NCBI RefSeq assembly: GCF_019703515.2 | Contig: NC_059358.1 | Span: forward strand, 50,176,594-50,240,593 | Reading direction: 5' to 3' | Length of the DNA stretch: 64,000 nucleotides | From: Myxocyprinus asiaticus | Lineage: Eukaryota; Chordata; Actinopteri; Cypriniformes; Catostomidae | Part shown: positions 46,086 to 58,463 of the stretch, one piece after another | Numbering within the stretch: position 1 is the stretch's first letter | Layout of the letters: every line of letters begins with the position of its first letter | Translations under genes and position numbers: made by a program | Notes under the pieces: model-generated | The model's input: the letters and a program-made list of their open reading frames with translations, nothing else | What the model was told of the DNA's origin: nothing | Databases searched by the model: none

Positions 46086-46905
46086 GACAATACTACTTAT
46101 TTATTTTTTGATCCGATACCAAGTACTTTTAGGCCAATATCGCCGATATCGTTACCAAAACCGATACCTCTATTAAACTGAATTTTTACGAATTCTTTGG
46201 ATAAAATTAGTTACTTTATTATTACTTAATTTTATATATATATTTATGGGCCTAAACAGAAAATTATTAGGCTGCTTTGTTAACCCTTAAAAAATGTGTT
46301 AGTATAAGCCACATATAAAACCTCAAAATGAACCATAGATATTATTATATTGTTACTATTATTAAAACCAAGTTACCATATGGATACTACAGTAATGCTG
46401 TTGTAAAACCATGGTTAATTGTATCAAAACCTTGATTACTGACAAAAAAATAAAAAATAAAAATGGTTACTACAGTCGTGGTTACTAATACAATATTACT
46501 ACAGTAAAGCCATGGTAAGTTTTCATAAGGGTATCATTTATTAACGAGGATTAAAGATCGTCAATGTTTTAACAACTCTGAATTTAAATAAACCTGAAAA
46601 AATTGTCAAACAAGGCCATTATAATACATGTCACATCTAGGTTTGTCATTACTTAGTGTGAATAACTCCAGATGCTGTTTTTCTGTCATTACCTCAGGAA
46701 AGCACTGCTCCCTCTTTGAACGAGCGCTATGATTGAAAGGGTGAGCGCTGTCTGACTGCTGGTGTATTTTAGCATTTCTGCGCATCAAGATGAGCGGAAG
46801 AAAAAATAGTTCCGGTGTCATGCAACAATTCGCTCATATAATAATTTTTTCCACTTCTAAGCTTATGAGATTCATTAATATTCATGTAATCTAAATAATA
46901 AATGT
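46086..46905. repeat. Unassigned repeats, no gene
   Basis: 46,085-46,175 with GATCCGATACCAAGTACTTT and GCCGATATCG resembles the end of a common teleost DNA repeat. 46,370-46,525 has recurring CCATGG/ACTACAGTAA words. No gene. Confidence 0.4.
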
Positions 46906-48664
46906 GTCATAATTTTGTGTCATTCTCAGCACACAGGGTGAAGATGTGCAATAGCATATAATAAAGTATAGGCAATGTAAAGTATGTAAGTTAGATAGGT
47001 CTATGTGTAATATGTTTATATATGTAGCACCGTGGTCCTGTGAGGAATGACATTTCATTCCCTTGTATGTCTCTACATATAGCGGAATGACAGTAAAGCT
47101 CACTTGACTTGAGTTCTAGTCTTACACTGAGGGGTCGTTCACATTGAGTGTGTTTGTGTCTGTCTGCGCTGTTTTAAATATGATTTCAATGTAAACGTGC
47201 ACTAGACAGACGTCTTTTACGGCTTGTTCGTGTTTTTAGATGCCATGCCACACTGCGTGTAATTATAGTGCAAAAACAAACGCATTAAAGCATGTGAACG
47301 TCATGTAAAATGATTTAAAACACTGCGCTGAAATAAAAAAATATTTAGAATATTAGCTAATATATAGGATTATGTGATTAGCAGAATTAAAACTAATAAA
47401 CATATTCAGAGCTGAATACTGTGGTTGTTCACTTGCAAAAAAAATTGGAATAATTTCACGGCTCCCAAAAGCTGTCTTGTTAAATACAAAGAAATTAATA
47501 TGTCTGCCACTGTATGTCAGTGGGTGTTACACTTTAAAAATAAAATGCAATAAAAATGCGGGGAGATGAGAGTAGCGGAAACACAGACACATTTATTGAC
47601 CATTCTATATTTGAAAAAAAATAAATAAATAAATAAACCCAGCGACCTCCGAAGTTCAGACAGTGACGACCACAAACTCTCCGCTTCAGCAGCGGGAATT
47701 TGCACGAGAACATCGGTGATCAAGATGGCACAGCTCACGAACACCCATCGCACAACCCAGCCATGAAACACTCGGTTTATATAGGAAGGAAACACACTGA
47801 GTGCCGCTGCTCTCCATTAACAATCAGATCACCTGGTTACCCCACACCTGAGAGCGAGAGAGAGAGAGAGAGAGAGAGATAAAGACAAAACACACGCTCT
47901 ACATATACACATACAATACGGCCGAGAAGGCAATCACAATGAGGGACATATTTCGCTTTTCTATTTCCTGGAAAAGAGCGCGAGCTGCAGAAAAAACTGC
48001 TGACACTAAACGACATTGATAATAGCCAAACAAACATTTATCATAAATTCAAAATAACACATTCCAGCACTGGATCAGCAATCAAAACATACACAGATCA
48101 CATGAAACAAACTCCAACTCAAGAGCTGGAGATGTATAACACATAATGAGAAATATAGTTAACTGAAGAATGTAGTTACATATACTACATATACATACCG
48201 TACGAAACAGGGATCCCTTTTAGACAGGACACCAAAAATCTTCTGTTATTTTGGGAATCATTTATGGAGCTTGGATGCCCTCTATTGGACATTTCTTGTA
48301 ATTGCCACTCATTACATATATACATTATGACAGTTTTCTATTATTTTTACATTTCATTTGTTATTTTATTTATATAAAAATTAAGACACATGTTTATTAA
48401 CAATAAACTTTAAAAACCAAGCTTGCCAAATACCTCAAAACATGTGAACATGTGAACTGTCTTGACATTATTCAAATTTTTTTTGAAGCAATTAAGGTTA
48501 ATATAATAGGGATATTTCAAAGTCTGTTAAAAGTGACACACTTCCTTCCGCCAGTTGGTGGCACTACAACCGTGACCCACAATAGTCGCCTCAATGTGAT
48601 CAGCCTGCAATGACAAACATTTGGCTCAATTTTGATATTTTTAATTTTCTGCACGCAGAAGATA

Positions 48665-49910
48665 CACTATATTGCCAAAAGTATTCGCTCATCTGCCTTT
48701 AGACGCATATGAACTTAAGTGGCATCCCATTCTTAATCCATAGGGTTCAATATGACGTCGGCCCACCCTTTGCAGCTATAACAGCTTCAACTCTTCTGGG
48801 AAGGCTTTCCACAAGGTTTAGGAGTGTGTTTATGGGAATGTTTGACCATTCTTCCAGAAGCGCATTTGTGAGGTCAGACACTGATGTTGGACGAGAAGGC
48901 CTGGCTCGCAGTCTTCACTCTAATTCATGCCAAAGGTGCTCTATCGGGTTGAGGTCAGGACTCTGTGCAGGCCAGTCAAGTTCTTCCACACCAAACTCGC
49001 TCATCCATGTCTTTATGGACCTTGCTTTGTGCACTGGTGCGCAGTCATGTTGGAACAGGAAGGGGCCATCCCCAAACTGTTCCCACAAAGTTGGGAGCAT
49101 GGAATTGTCCAAAATCTCTTGGTATGCTGAAGCATTCAGAGTTCCTTTCACTGGAACTAAGGGGCCAAGCCCAGCTCCTGAAAAACAACCCCACACCATA
49201 ATCCCCCCTCCACCAAACTTCACAGTTGGCACAATGCAGTCAGACAAGTACCGTTCTCCTGGCAACAGCCAAACCCAGACTCGTCCATCAGATTGCCAGA
49301 TGGAGAAGCGTGATTCGTCACTCCAGAGAACGTGTCTCCACTGCTCTAGAGTCCAGTGGCGGCGTGCTTTACACCACTGCATCCGACGCTTTGCATTGCA
49401 CTTGGTGATGTATGGCTTGGATGCAGCTGCTCGCCATGGAAACCCATTCCATGAAGCTCTCTACGCACTGTTCTTGAGCTAATCTGAAGGCCACATGAAC
49501 TTTGGAGGTCTGTAGCGATTGACTCTGCAGAAAGTTGGTGACCTCTGTGCACTATGCGCCTCAGCATCCGCTGACCCCGCTCTGTCATTTTACGTGCCTT
49601 GCCACTTCGTGGCTGAGTTGCTGTCATTCCCAATCACTTCCACTTTGTTATAATACCACTGACAGTTGACTGTGGAGTATATAGTAGCGAGGAAAATTCA
49701 CGACTGGAATTGTTGCACAGGTGGCATCCTATCACAGTACCACGCTGGAATTCACTGAGCTCCTGAGAGCGGCCCATTCTTTCACAAATGTTTGTAGAAT
49801 CAGTCTGCATGCCTAGGTGCTTCATTTTATACACCTGTGGCCATGGAAGTGATTGGTACACCTGAATTCAATTATTTGGATGGGTGATGAATACTTTTGG
49901 CAATATAGTG
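48665..49910 (-). mobile_element. Tc1-like element, copy 3
   Basis: A 1,246-bp minus-strand copy with the same inverted termini. The left TA is present (48,663-64), but the right side reads GTG-TGAGAC, so the duplicated TA has been lost. The uninterrupted family C site GCAGAAGATATGAGACATTT is visible at about 44,418, confirming insertion at TA within family C. Confidence 0.95.
48745..49777 (-). pseudogene. Tc1 transposase, copy 3 (multiply broken)
   Basis: The minus strand carries the HTH region up to the same TGA seen in copy 1 (IITKWK then stop, at 49,634-49,636). A one-base deletion after GMGFHG (about 49,435) shifts the frame. A frame 49,382-48,915 then retains both Asp motifs ([17 protein letters not shown]) and [11 protein letters not shown], where CGA has become TGA again. 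Confidence 0.92.
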
Positions 49911-50436
49911 TGAGACATTTCCTTATTCCATTTTTTTTAAAGTTATTTTATCGCTTCACCATGGAAACACCATTCGATATATCAAAAATCCCTTCACAAT
50001 TTAGCATCGTCAATGTCTTGGCATGATGTCGCTTACATTTGGTACCTGTAACATGAAATCCTTCTGAGGAGAATATCAAATTCCAGAGCATGCATTTTAC
50101 AAACAATCCAAAATGGCCAACTTCCTTTTGGGCAGAGCTTTTGACTGTCAGCACAAAAGTTGTCCGGCTTGATGAGATCTACATGTGTACAAGGTTTGGT
50201 GTCTGTAGTTCAAAAGGGATGTGCTACAGAGCCCCCCGAACAGGCCCGTGTTCTAGGTGGTGCCGCACAGCCCCCCCTGCATGACCCCCCCCCCCCCCCG
50301 CAAGTTTGCCACGCCCTAATGGCCAGCGACTCTGATGTGTGTGCAAACTTTCAAGAGTTTTCACGCATGTTATGTACCCCAAAATTACCGAAAACCTTGA
50401 AAAGAAGAATTAAAATAATAATAACAATAATAATAA

Positions 50437-51893
50437 ATATAGCTACAAGCAGCAATCAATGGGCCCAAGCACCATGGGCCCATTTCCAACTGGCGGCTTT
50501 AGTAAAACAATGCATCAAATATTTTGAAGCGATTTGTGTAAATGTAAATGGATTTTTTCAGACTGTTGTAAGGGCCACACTTCCTGCTGCGAGTTGGTGG
50601 CACTACGATCGTGAGCCACAGTAGATACATCAATGTGATCAGCCCTCAAGGCCAAACATACGGGTAAATTTTGATGTAAATCACATGATGCATGCAGAAG
50701 ATATGAGACAATTCTTTCTTCCTATTTTTTTGTTACTTTATCGCGTCGCCATGGAGACACCGTTTGAGACATCAAAAATCCGTTCACAATTTAGCATCTT
50801 CAATGTTTTGGCATGACGTTGCCTAAGTTTGGTGCCAGTCAGATAAATTCCCTATGAGGAGTATTTCAAATTCTAGAGCATGCTATTTTCAAACAATCCA
50901 AAATGGCTGACTTCCTGTTGGTTTGGTGACTGTAGCTGAAAAGAGATGTGTTACAGAGTCCCCTGAACATGGCCATTTTCTATTTGGCACTACAGAGCCC
51001 CCTCTAAACGACCATGAATGAACCTTTGCCCAGCCCTAATGGCCGACAATTCTGATGTGCATGTAAAAAATCATAAAAATTCAAGCATGCCAAGTATCTC
51101 AAAACATATGAATATACATAAAAATGAATAATAGTGTTTGATGCGTTGCCATGGCAACAGTATTTAAGATATCAAAAATTCCTTAATAATTTTAAATCTG
51201 TACTGTCTTGACATTATTATAAAAAAATTTGAAGCAGTTCAGATAAAAATAAGAGTGCTATTCCAAAGTCTGTAAAAAGTTCCACACTTCCTGCTGCCAG
51301 TTAGTGGCACTATGATCGTGCCCCACAATAGTCATATCCATGTGATCAGCCCCAATATCAAACATAAATCTCAATTTTGATTTAAATCGCACAATGCATG
51401 CCAAAGATATGAGTACTTCCTCTTTTTCATTTTTCCCCATTAATTTATCGCCTCGCCATGGCAACACCGTTTGAAATATCAAAAAACTGTTCGCAATTTA
51501 GCATCTTCAATGTCTTGGCACGATGTTGCCCACGTTTGGTGCCTGTCAAATAAATCCCCTAGGAGGAGTATTTCAAATTCCAGAGCATGCGTTTTTCAAA
51601 CAATGCAACATGGCAGACTTCCTGTTGGGCAGAGCCTATGACTATGAGTGAAAGTTGTCCAGCTTGATGAGATCTATATGTGTACAAAGTTTGGTGACTG
51701 TAGGTGAAAAGGCATGTGCTACAGAGCCTCCCAAAAATCCAATTTTCAAGGGGCCCATGCTTGGGTCCTAAACATAATTGTGAATAAACATTCCAAAAAC
51801 AACAGGGCTTTAGCACCTCCAGTGCTCAGGCCCTAATAATAATCCTTAGAAGAACAACAGGGCCTCTGCTCTTTCAGTGCTTGGGCCCCAATT
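50437..51893. repeat. Family C repeat, near full-length copy (C6)
   Basis: Starts ATATAGCTACAAGCAGCAAT and ends with CAGTGCTTGGGCCCCAATT at about 51,893. It contains two successive rounds of the GTTGGTGGCACTA and CATGGCAACACCGTTTGA blocks, so the family itself is built of internal repeats. Non-coding. Confidence 0.8.
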
Positions 51894-53197
51894 AAGTATA
51901 TGAAGAAATTACAATCAGGTGCACGTTAACCCATTGGGCAACATGGGCTGCAGCCCCGGGCCCCGCCACTAGGAGGGGGGTCCCAGGTATATGTAATCAA
52001 ATATGACTGTAAAAAAATAATTCTTATTTCTGAACAGATTTTCTGAACATTCTTGCCACACTTAGTCTGCTATTGTTTGCAAAAACGAGTAAATTCACAG
52101 CTAAACAGCATAGTACAGGTACTCCCACCCCAAAGTCATGCAACTTGTTGAGCATGAAGTTGACATGTCACTCAAACTAAGGGAACACATTTTTGAAAGC
52201 ACTACAGAGCCAGTGTTTATTCTTCGGGGGAAATCATCCTACAAATGGCTTACGTACTGTAGGCTATAATTGTCTCTGCGATAAGAGACATTATTTTAAC
52301 ATCGGAAAAAAATCACACAAGGATGTTGGTTCACATTGTAAATATATGTATTATATGTCTGAATTGGCTCCATACTCTTAGCGCTTATAATTGAATTTAC
52401 CCTTAAACTGGAGAGAGTTTGTTTTTGGAGATCAGCCAAATCAAAATCAGCTGAGAACTTCAGTGAATTATAACAGACTGAACTGTACGATGACAATGTA
52501 AACAGAGCATGATGATCCCTTGCACCTTTTGCAGGGCTTGCTTTCAAGAAGACCATGAAGAGGGCACTTTAAGTGGTTTGATGATAGTGGTGAGTGTCAT
52601 TTAATTTTATATAGATCTCTGCTTGACTGTTTTAGTAGTTTTAACATGATTGCATGGTAAATTTATCTATCCTCACATGCGTGGGCTATTTTTGTATGTA
52701 TTTCCCAGTCTAAACAAAATGATTTCTGTCTGTGAACATTCATACTAACAGCCATTCAAGGGCTGAGGTATTTACTATTTGTTCTTTATTGGACAAGCTT
52801 TGACATATGTGTCATTGCCAAGTCTTCTGTGATCAAATACTGTATGTTTGGTAGTTTGCGACTCTCTGGGTCATAAGTGAATGTTTAGGGGTGGCTCATG
52901 AATATTAATTAGTTTAATATGACATTGTTAAACCTGTGTAGAGCTGTAGATCACGTGATCTAATTAATATTCATGAGCTAGCCCAGGGCCCCAGGGAGGC
53001 TTAACCCTGATTACAATGGTGGATTACATTTGAATCAGGCCTCCATTTAGGTTAATTTCTTCTTACCAGGATGGACATAGAAACCTATGAACCACCACCT
53101 CTTTACACCCCTGTGAATTAGGTTAGAACAAGATCCAATTACGATCCAAATCAGCATTATATTCCCACCTTCATACATAGCATCATATACTACATTT
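51894..53197. other. Unassigned DNA with one inverted repeat
   Basis: No gene recognised. 19-bp perfect inverted arms GCTCATGAATATTAATTAG lie at 52,894-52,912 and 52,960-52,978 with the palindrome TAGATCACGTGATCTA between them (52,947-52,962). Confidence 0.5.
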
Positions 53198-53872
53198 TCC
53201 CACTCCCCATTTCTATAAGCAACTCGTCAAGTTTTTTTCACTGCAGTACCACAGAAAGCATCCTCACTAGAAGCATCACTGTGTGGTACAGGAGCACAAC
53301 CATACAGTGCAGCAGGTTATGATATCATCAGCACATATGATCAGGCATTGTCTGCCATCATTTTGTGAAATGCACAGCAACCGCTGTCAAAGAGAAGCCT
53401 AATCCATTATTCAGGATTCTAATAGCCATAAACTGTTCTGTCCCTTGTCTTTGGGCAGGTGATGTTGCACCATCAAAGCAAAGACTAGCAGAATAAAGAA
53501 CAGCTACTTTTCGACTGCTATTTGCATACACACCAGTACTGGTGATAGCTAGTTGCCATTCCTTTCTTCACTTCACACCTGAGCATTGCTCCTTAAATGG
53601 TAATACATAATGTATTAATTTCTTGCTCTTGTACCCATTTGCATTGCTTGTATTGTGATGAGTAAATTCTTGCATGTACTAAATGAGCAGTCACAACAGC
53701 TAAGAATTCCATTGTGTATGTACATGTGGCAACAATGTACTCTATTTTACACTCTAGAAATACAGGCACAGTAGATACATTAATATAAAATGATTAACAT
53801 AAAAAGAGAGCAAATTAGACCTACTTTTGGATAGTGGTCTATCCATAAACTTGTAGCAAAAACGTCCTGGTT

Positions 53873-55927
53873 ACTTTCGTAACCTCCGTTCCCTGATGGA
53901 GGGAACGAGACATCGTGTCGATGTAGTGACACTAGGGGTCGCCCTTGGGAGCCCCAAACACCTCTGATCTTTGAGAAAAGGCCAATGGGAATTGGCGAGT
54001 GGAATTTGCATGCCACTCCCCCAGACATACGGCTATAAAAGAGCTGGCTCGCAACCACTCATTCAGGTTTTGTGCTGAGGAGCTGAGACAAGGTCCCGGT
54101 CATTTCAGCGGGTAGTTCAGTGTTGTGGCAGGAGGGACACAATGTCTCATTCCCTCCATCAGGGAATGGAGGTTACGAAAGCAACCAGGACGTTCCCTAT
54201 CTGTCACTCACTCGACGTTGTGTCGATGTAGTGACACTAGGGGTCCCTATACGAAACGCCACAACTAGCTGAACTATGTTACGTGGACTGGCGGTGCGAG
54301 ACGGGCAGACCACTGCATGCCTCGTAGCCAGCGCACCTGGCCGTCATGTAACCTCCCCCAACGCTCCTACGTGTGTCGTACGGTCCCCTGCACCTTGGGG
54401 ACAAGTCGACTGCCCAAAAATTGGGGACAGGCTACCCCAGCTGTGGCCTCTTCTCCTCTTTTTTCTCCCCAAAAAAGAGTGGAAATCGATCGACTGGGGA
54501 CCATAAGTGTCCGTGTGGGGGTCACTCCCAACGGGAAGACACAGTGGAGACCACACCCTGCCTGAAGGGGAGGTAATGTGTGGAAAAACGTCACATGGTC
54601 TTACCGGGTTTTGTCAGCAGTGTCGCATGTGGAGAATTCCCCGTGGTAGGTCCTACCCAGAGGGGACGGAGCTCTACAAACATGACGACTGGTGGCAGAA
54701 GGGACTCTGCCCAAGGAAGATGCAGGTTTACCAACGGGGAAACCGTCTCACGGAAGATACATCACACGGGGTTACAGACATGTAACCAGCGCATGTGGAG
54801 CACCTACCCTTGCACAGGGTCTGTGCAAGTAGGCTCACTGGGGGAACGCATACTAGCGCGGCCCCCGGGGCCAGCTGTGTGCCAGTGCATCTGTGCAGAT
54901 GGAAGCCTCAGTCTGGGCGTACCAGAGCGGGCAGTGGGAGGATTCCCAGGAAGCGAACAGGCTTACCTGCACTTGTCCGAATCGACTCCAAACCAGCTGG
55001 ACCACCTGGGGGTGGAGTCTCCACTATCTCCTGAGCATGACCTATTGTGACAGCGTGTCTGCCGTTCTGTCGAGGTCGCGCGGGATGTGAGTGGCTCGCA
55101 ACGACTCGAGTCCCTGCTGACTCCAGAGGAGGAGGCAGCAGGCGAGTTGCGACATGCGATGCGAGCACAAGCCGCCTTGGCGGCTACTGTACATTACCAT
55201 TGCCGTGTTGTCCATCCAGACCAACACGTGCTTGCCCTGGATCAACATTGTGAGCAACTCGAGGCAGTTGACCTGCCAACGCAGTTAAGGCCCTGTCCCA
55301 GAGCCCGCGGCTGCGTGCCTGTTGCACACAGCACCCCAGCCACACTCTGAGGCATCTGTCGTAACCACAACGCGCCTGGGGTACTTGCACTAAGAGGACT
55401 CCTGCCCGCAGGAATGCAAGGCCTGTCCAATGGCTGAACAGATAGCGGCAGATCGCTGCGATGACCACGCGATGTGTGCCGCGGCGCCATGCCCACCTCG
55501 CGACTCGAGTCTGACGCCAGTGCTGAAGCGGTCTCATATGCATCGATCCGAGCGTCGTGACCGCCATCGAGGACACCATATGCCCCAGCCGGCTGTGGTG
55601 CCTGAGCTGTGGTTCTCTGCACTCCACCAGTGCACGAGGGGGAGAAACCGCTGTAATGTGCCATAAATCCAACAGCTTTCAAGGTGAATGGATCGGCAGA
55701 GTAATTCAGCTCACTGAATACAACCGCTCGGCTCCGAAGAGAAAATCTGAATGAGTGGTTGCGAGCCAGCTCTTTTTATACCCGTATGTCCGGGGGAGTG
55801 GCATGTAAATTCCACTCGCCAATTCCCATAGGGCCTTTTCTCAAAGATCAGAGGTGTTTGGGGCTCCCAAGGGCGACCCCTAGTGTCACTACATCGACAC
55901 AACCTCGAGTGAGTAACAGATAGGGAA
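53873..55927 (-). mobile_element. DIRS1-like element, copy 2 (heavily deleted)
   Basis: Same outer borders as the element at 6,665. The internal complementary region (about 54,150-54,230) and both terminal inverted repeats remain, but gag, reverse transcriptase and most of the recombinase are gone. A minus-strand frame 55,257-55,042 keeps an RNase H scrap (IQGKHVLVWMDNTAMVMYSS) with Trp in place of Arg. It is clearly inactive. Confidence 0.88.
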
Positions 55928-56073
55928 CATATATTACCAAGAATCTACATGAATAGTTCACATGGTATTAAAGAACACAATAAATAACAATAACAGATTT
56001 TACTATAAAAGATATGGATATTGATTAATACCAACATTCCTGATTCGACTCCTGGCCACAAAATCCACAGGAA

Positions 56074-56650
56074 AATGAATGAATGAATGAACGTTACATT
56101 TATATAGTGCTTTTCTGACACTACACACAAAGTGCTTTACACATTGAACAGGGGACTCTCCTCAACCACCACCAGTGTGCAGCATCCACCTGGATGATGC
56201 AACAGCAGCCATAGTGCACCAGTACGCTCACCACACACCAGTTATTGGTGGAGAGGAGAGAGTAGAGTTACAGAGCCAATTAGTGGATGGGGATAATTAG
56301 GAAGCCATGATTGAGAAGGGCCAATGGGGGAATTTTGCCAGGACACCTGGGTTACACCCCTACTCTTTACGAGAAGTGCTCTAGGATGACCACAGAGAGT
56401 CAGGACCTCGGTTTAACATCTCATCCGAAGGACAGTGCCTTTTTACAGTATAGTGTCCCCGTCATTATACTGGGGCATTAGGACCCACACAGAGCACAGG
56501 GTGAGCACCCCCTGCTGGCCTCCCTAATACCTCTTCCAGCAGCAACCTTAGTTTTCCCCAGGAGGTCTCCCATCAAGGTACTGACCAGGCTCAACCCTGC
56601 TTAGCTTCAGTGGGCAACCAGTCTTGAGCTACAGGGTGATATGGCTGCTG
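56074..56650 (-). mobile_element. SINE3-type SINE (5S rRNA-derived head, Deu domain)
   Basis: Read on the minus strand: a head with GCCATATCACCCTG, the 5S-type A box AGCTAAGCAGGGT (56,594-56,606) and C box GATGGGAGACC (56,564-56,574); a central block at about 56,320-56,430 with CCAGGACACC and TCAGGACCTCGGTTTAACAT, characteristic of Deu-domain SINEs; and an L2-like tail GCACTATATAAATGTAACGT with (ATTC)n. The internal RNA polymerase III promoter elements are nearly intact, so transcription is conceivable. Confidence 0.9.
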
Positions 56651-56931
56651 AATGTCCAGAGACTCATGGAAAATGCATTCTGTACAAATTTAAAACATCA
56701 ATAAATGATTACAGATATGCTAAATTATTCTTAAGATGTGTGCTGCGTCTTATGTGTAAAGTCTACAATAATTTATACACAAAATGGAATGTAAAATGTC
56801 AAATTTGACAGCATTTTCATGAAAGAATAACAAATTGTGTTTTGGAGATTTGATGAAAAGAGATGAACAATGATAAGATGAACATGAAAGACATACATGG
56901 GTTTTATACTAAAATTACTATCTAATTTTTA

Positions 56932-57927
56932 CACTACATGTCCAAAAGTATGGACACCCCTACTAATTATTGAGTCGAGTTGTTTTAGCCACACCCTTTG
57001 CTAACATGTGCATAAAATCCAGCACATCCATAGACAAACACTGGCAGGACAATGGGTCATACTCAAGAGCTCAATGATTTTAAACTTGGCACTGTCATAG
57101 GGTGCCACCTTTTTCATAAGTCTGTTTGTGATTGTTCTAACCTGCTAGACCTGCTATGATCAATTGTACATGCTTTTATTGTGAAGTGGAAGTGTCTAAG
57201 TGCAACAACAGCTCAGCCACAAAGTGGTAGACAACGCAAACTCACAGAGCAGGGGCTGGCGAGTGCTGAAGTTTATAGAACAGCTATCATCTGTTGCATA
57301 ACTCTGTAGTGGCCTGATGCTGCACTATCTGGTAATTAATGAATCTGGGAATCTGAGAACAATACGTACTAGAATAAATAGTGCCTCTGTACAGTTTGAC
57401 GGAGAAGGTCTATTTTTAAGGGTTTGGTCTAGGCCCCTTAGTTCTTGTGAAGTATAAGCTTAATGCTACAGGATACAACAACATTTTAGACTATTGGGTA
57501 CTTCCAACTATTTGGCAGCAGTTTGGGGAAGGCCCTTTCCTGTTTCAGCATACCTGTATCGTGCACAAATCGAGGTCCAAAAAGACATGCTTTGGCAAGC
57601 TTGGTGTGGAAGAACTCAAGTGGCCTGCACAGAGCCTTGACCTCAACCCCACTGAACACCTTTAAGATCATCTGGAAAACAGATTGTGAGCCAGGCCATT
57701 TTGTACAACAGCAATGCTTGATTTCACAAAGGCTCTTTTAGCTATATGGGCACAAACTCTCACGGACACACTCCCAAATTTTGTAGACAACCTTCCCAGA
57801 AGAATGGCGGCTGTTATAGTTGCAAAGTGGGGCCAACTCCATATTATTGGCAATGGTTTTGGCATGGGATGCTCAAGCTCAAATAGGTGTGATGGTCAGG
57901 TGTCCACATTCTTTTGGCCCAAGTAGT
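56932..57927 (+). mobile_element. Degenerate Tc1-like element, different family
   Basis: Termini CACTACATGTCCAAAAGTAT on the left and, at the right, GTCCACATTCTTTTGGCCC, the pattern of the Tc1 group with GGACACC termini. It is about 1 kb, shorter than the 1.25-kb family above, so it is internally deleted. TA is present on the left (56,930-31). Confidence 0.85.
57050..57875 (+). pseudogene. Tc1 transposase remnant
   Basis: The longest piece (57,447-57,665) keeps LPTIWQQFGEGPFLFQHTC, where the second catalytic Asp of FQHD has become Thr, then GVEELKWPAQSLDLNPTEHL with the Glu. A stop replaces the Trp after EHL. Downstream, [12 protein letters not shown] sequence is recognisable as FVDNLPRRMAAVIVAKWG. 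The N-terminal HTH is scrambled by stops. Confidence 0.85.
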
Positions 57928-58463
57928 AAACCTCAGTATTATATATTTCCAAATTGGTAACAAGAAGTGCTAAACTGTACAATGTATATAACCTTTAATA
58001 ACTTTGTCCATTTTTCTTTTGGCTTTGTGCTTTTTTTTTGGCAACCATGTTGACAGCTGACTTCCAATAAAAAAAGTAAAATATAGCTTTAGTGGTAGTG
58101 AGTGCCAAGTACAATAGTCATTGTGCCTGTGCTAATATTGTTCCTTCATTATCTCATCTTCTTCTACTCACCAGTGTGCTTTCATTGTGACTCCTCATCC
58201 TTCTGAGCTCTATCTTTTTCTACAGCCATCTTTTCATCTTCCATCACTCTAACACTTTTAGATCTCCCACTCCCCATTTCTATAAGCAACTCGTCAAGTT
58301 TTTTTCACTGCAGTACCACAGAAAGCATCCTCACTAGAAGCATCACTGTGTGGTACAGGAGCACAACCATACAGTGCAGCAGGTTATGATATCATCAGCA
58401 CATATGATCAGGCATTGTCTGCCATCATTTTGTGAAATGCACAGCAACCGCTGTCAAAGAGAA

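Larger units (their letters stand above)
46906..50436. repeat. Segmental repeat S4 (families G, F and C)
   Basis: A family G piece (47,110-47,300), family F (47,640-48,320) with a (GA)n run at 47,853-47,879, and a family C body interrupted by Tc1 copy 3 and resuming at 49,911 to about 50,436. Family C here includes a C-rich tract at about 50,285-50,300. Confidence 0.75.
53198..58260. repeat. Tandem duplication, first copy
   Basis: This interval recurs almost identically at 58,265-62,139. Period 5,067 bp from the start word TCCCACTCCCCATTTC (53,198 and 58,265). The unit contains unassigned DNA, a DIRS fragment, a SINE3, a degenerate Tc1 and exon-like scraps. Only a handful of single-base differences are visible (for example GTTGTCC/GATGTCC at 55,205/59,084). 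Confidence 0.93.

Noticed and set aside
54276..55754. Many overlapping frames in DIRS copy 2 and its duplicate
   Set aside because: GC-rich non-coding and antisense DIRS sequence; only the RNase H scrap on the minus strand has family motifs.
56560..56650. Possible 5S rRNA gene
   Set aside because: Only the promoter-bearing part of 5S is similar, and it is fused to a Deu domain and LINE tail; it is a SINE head.
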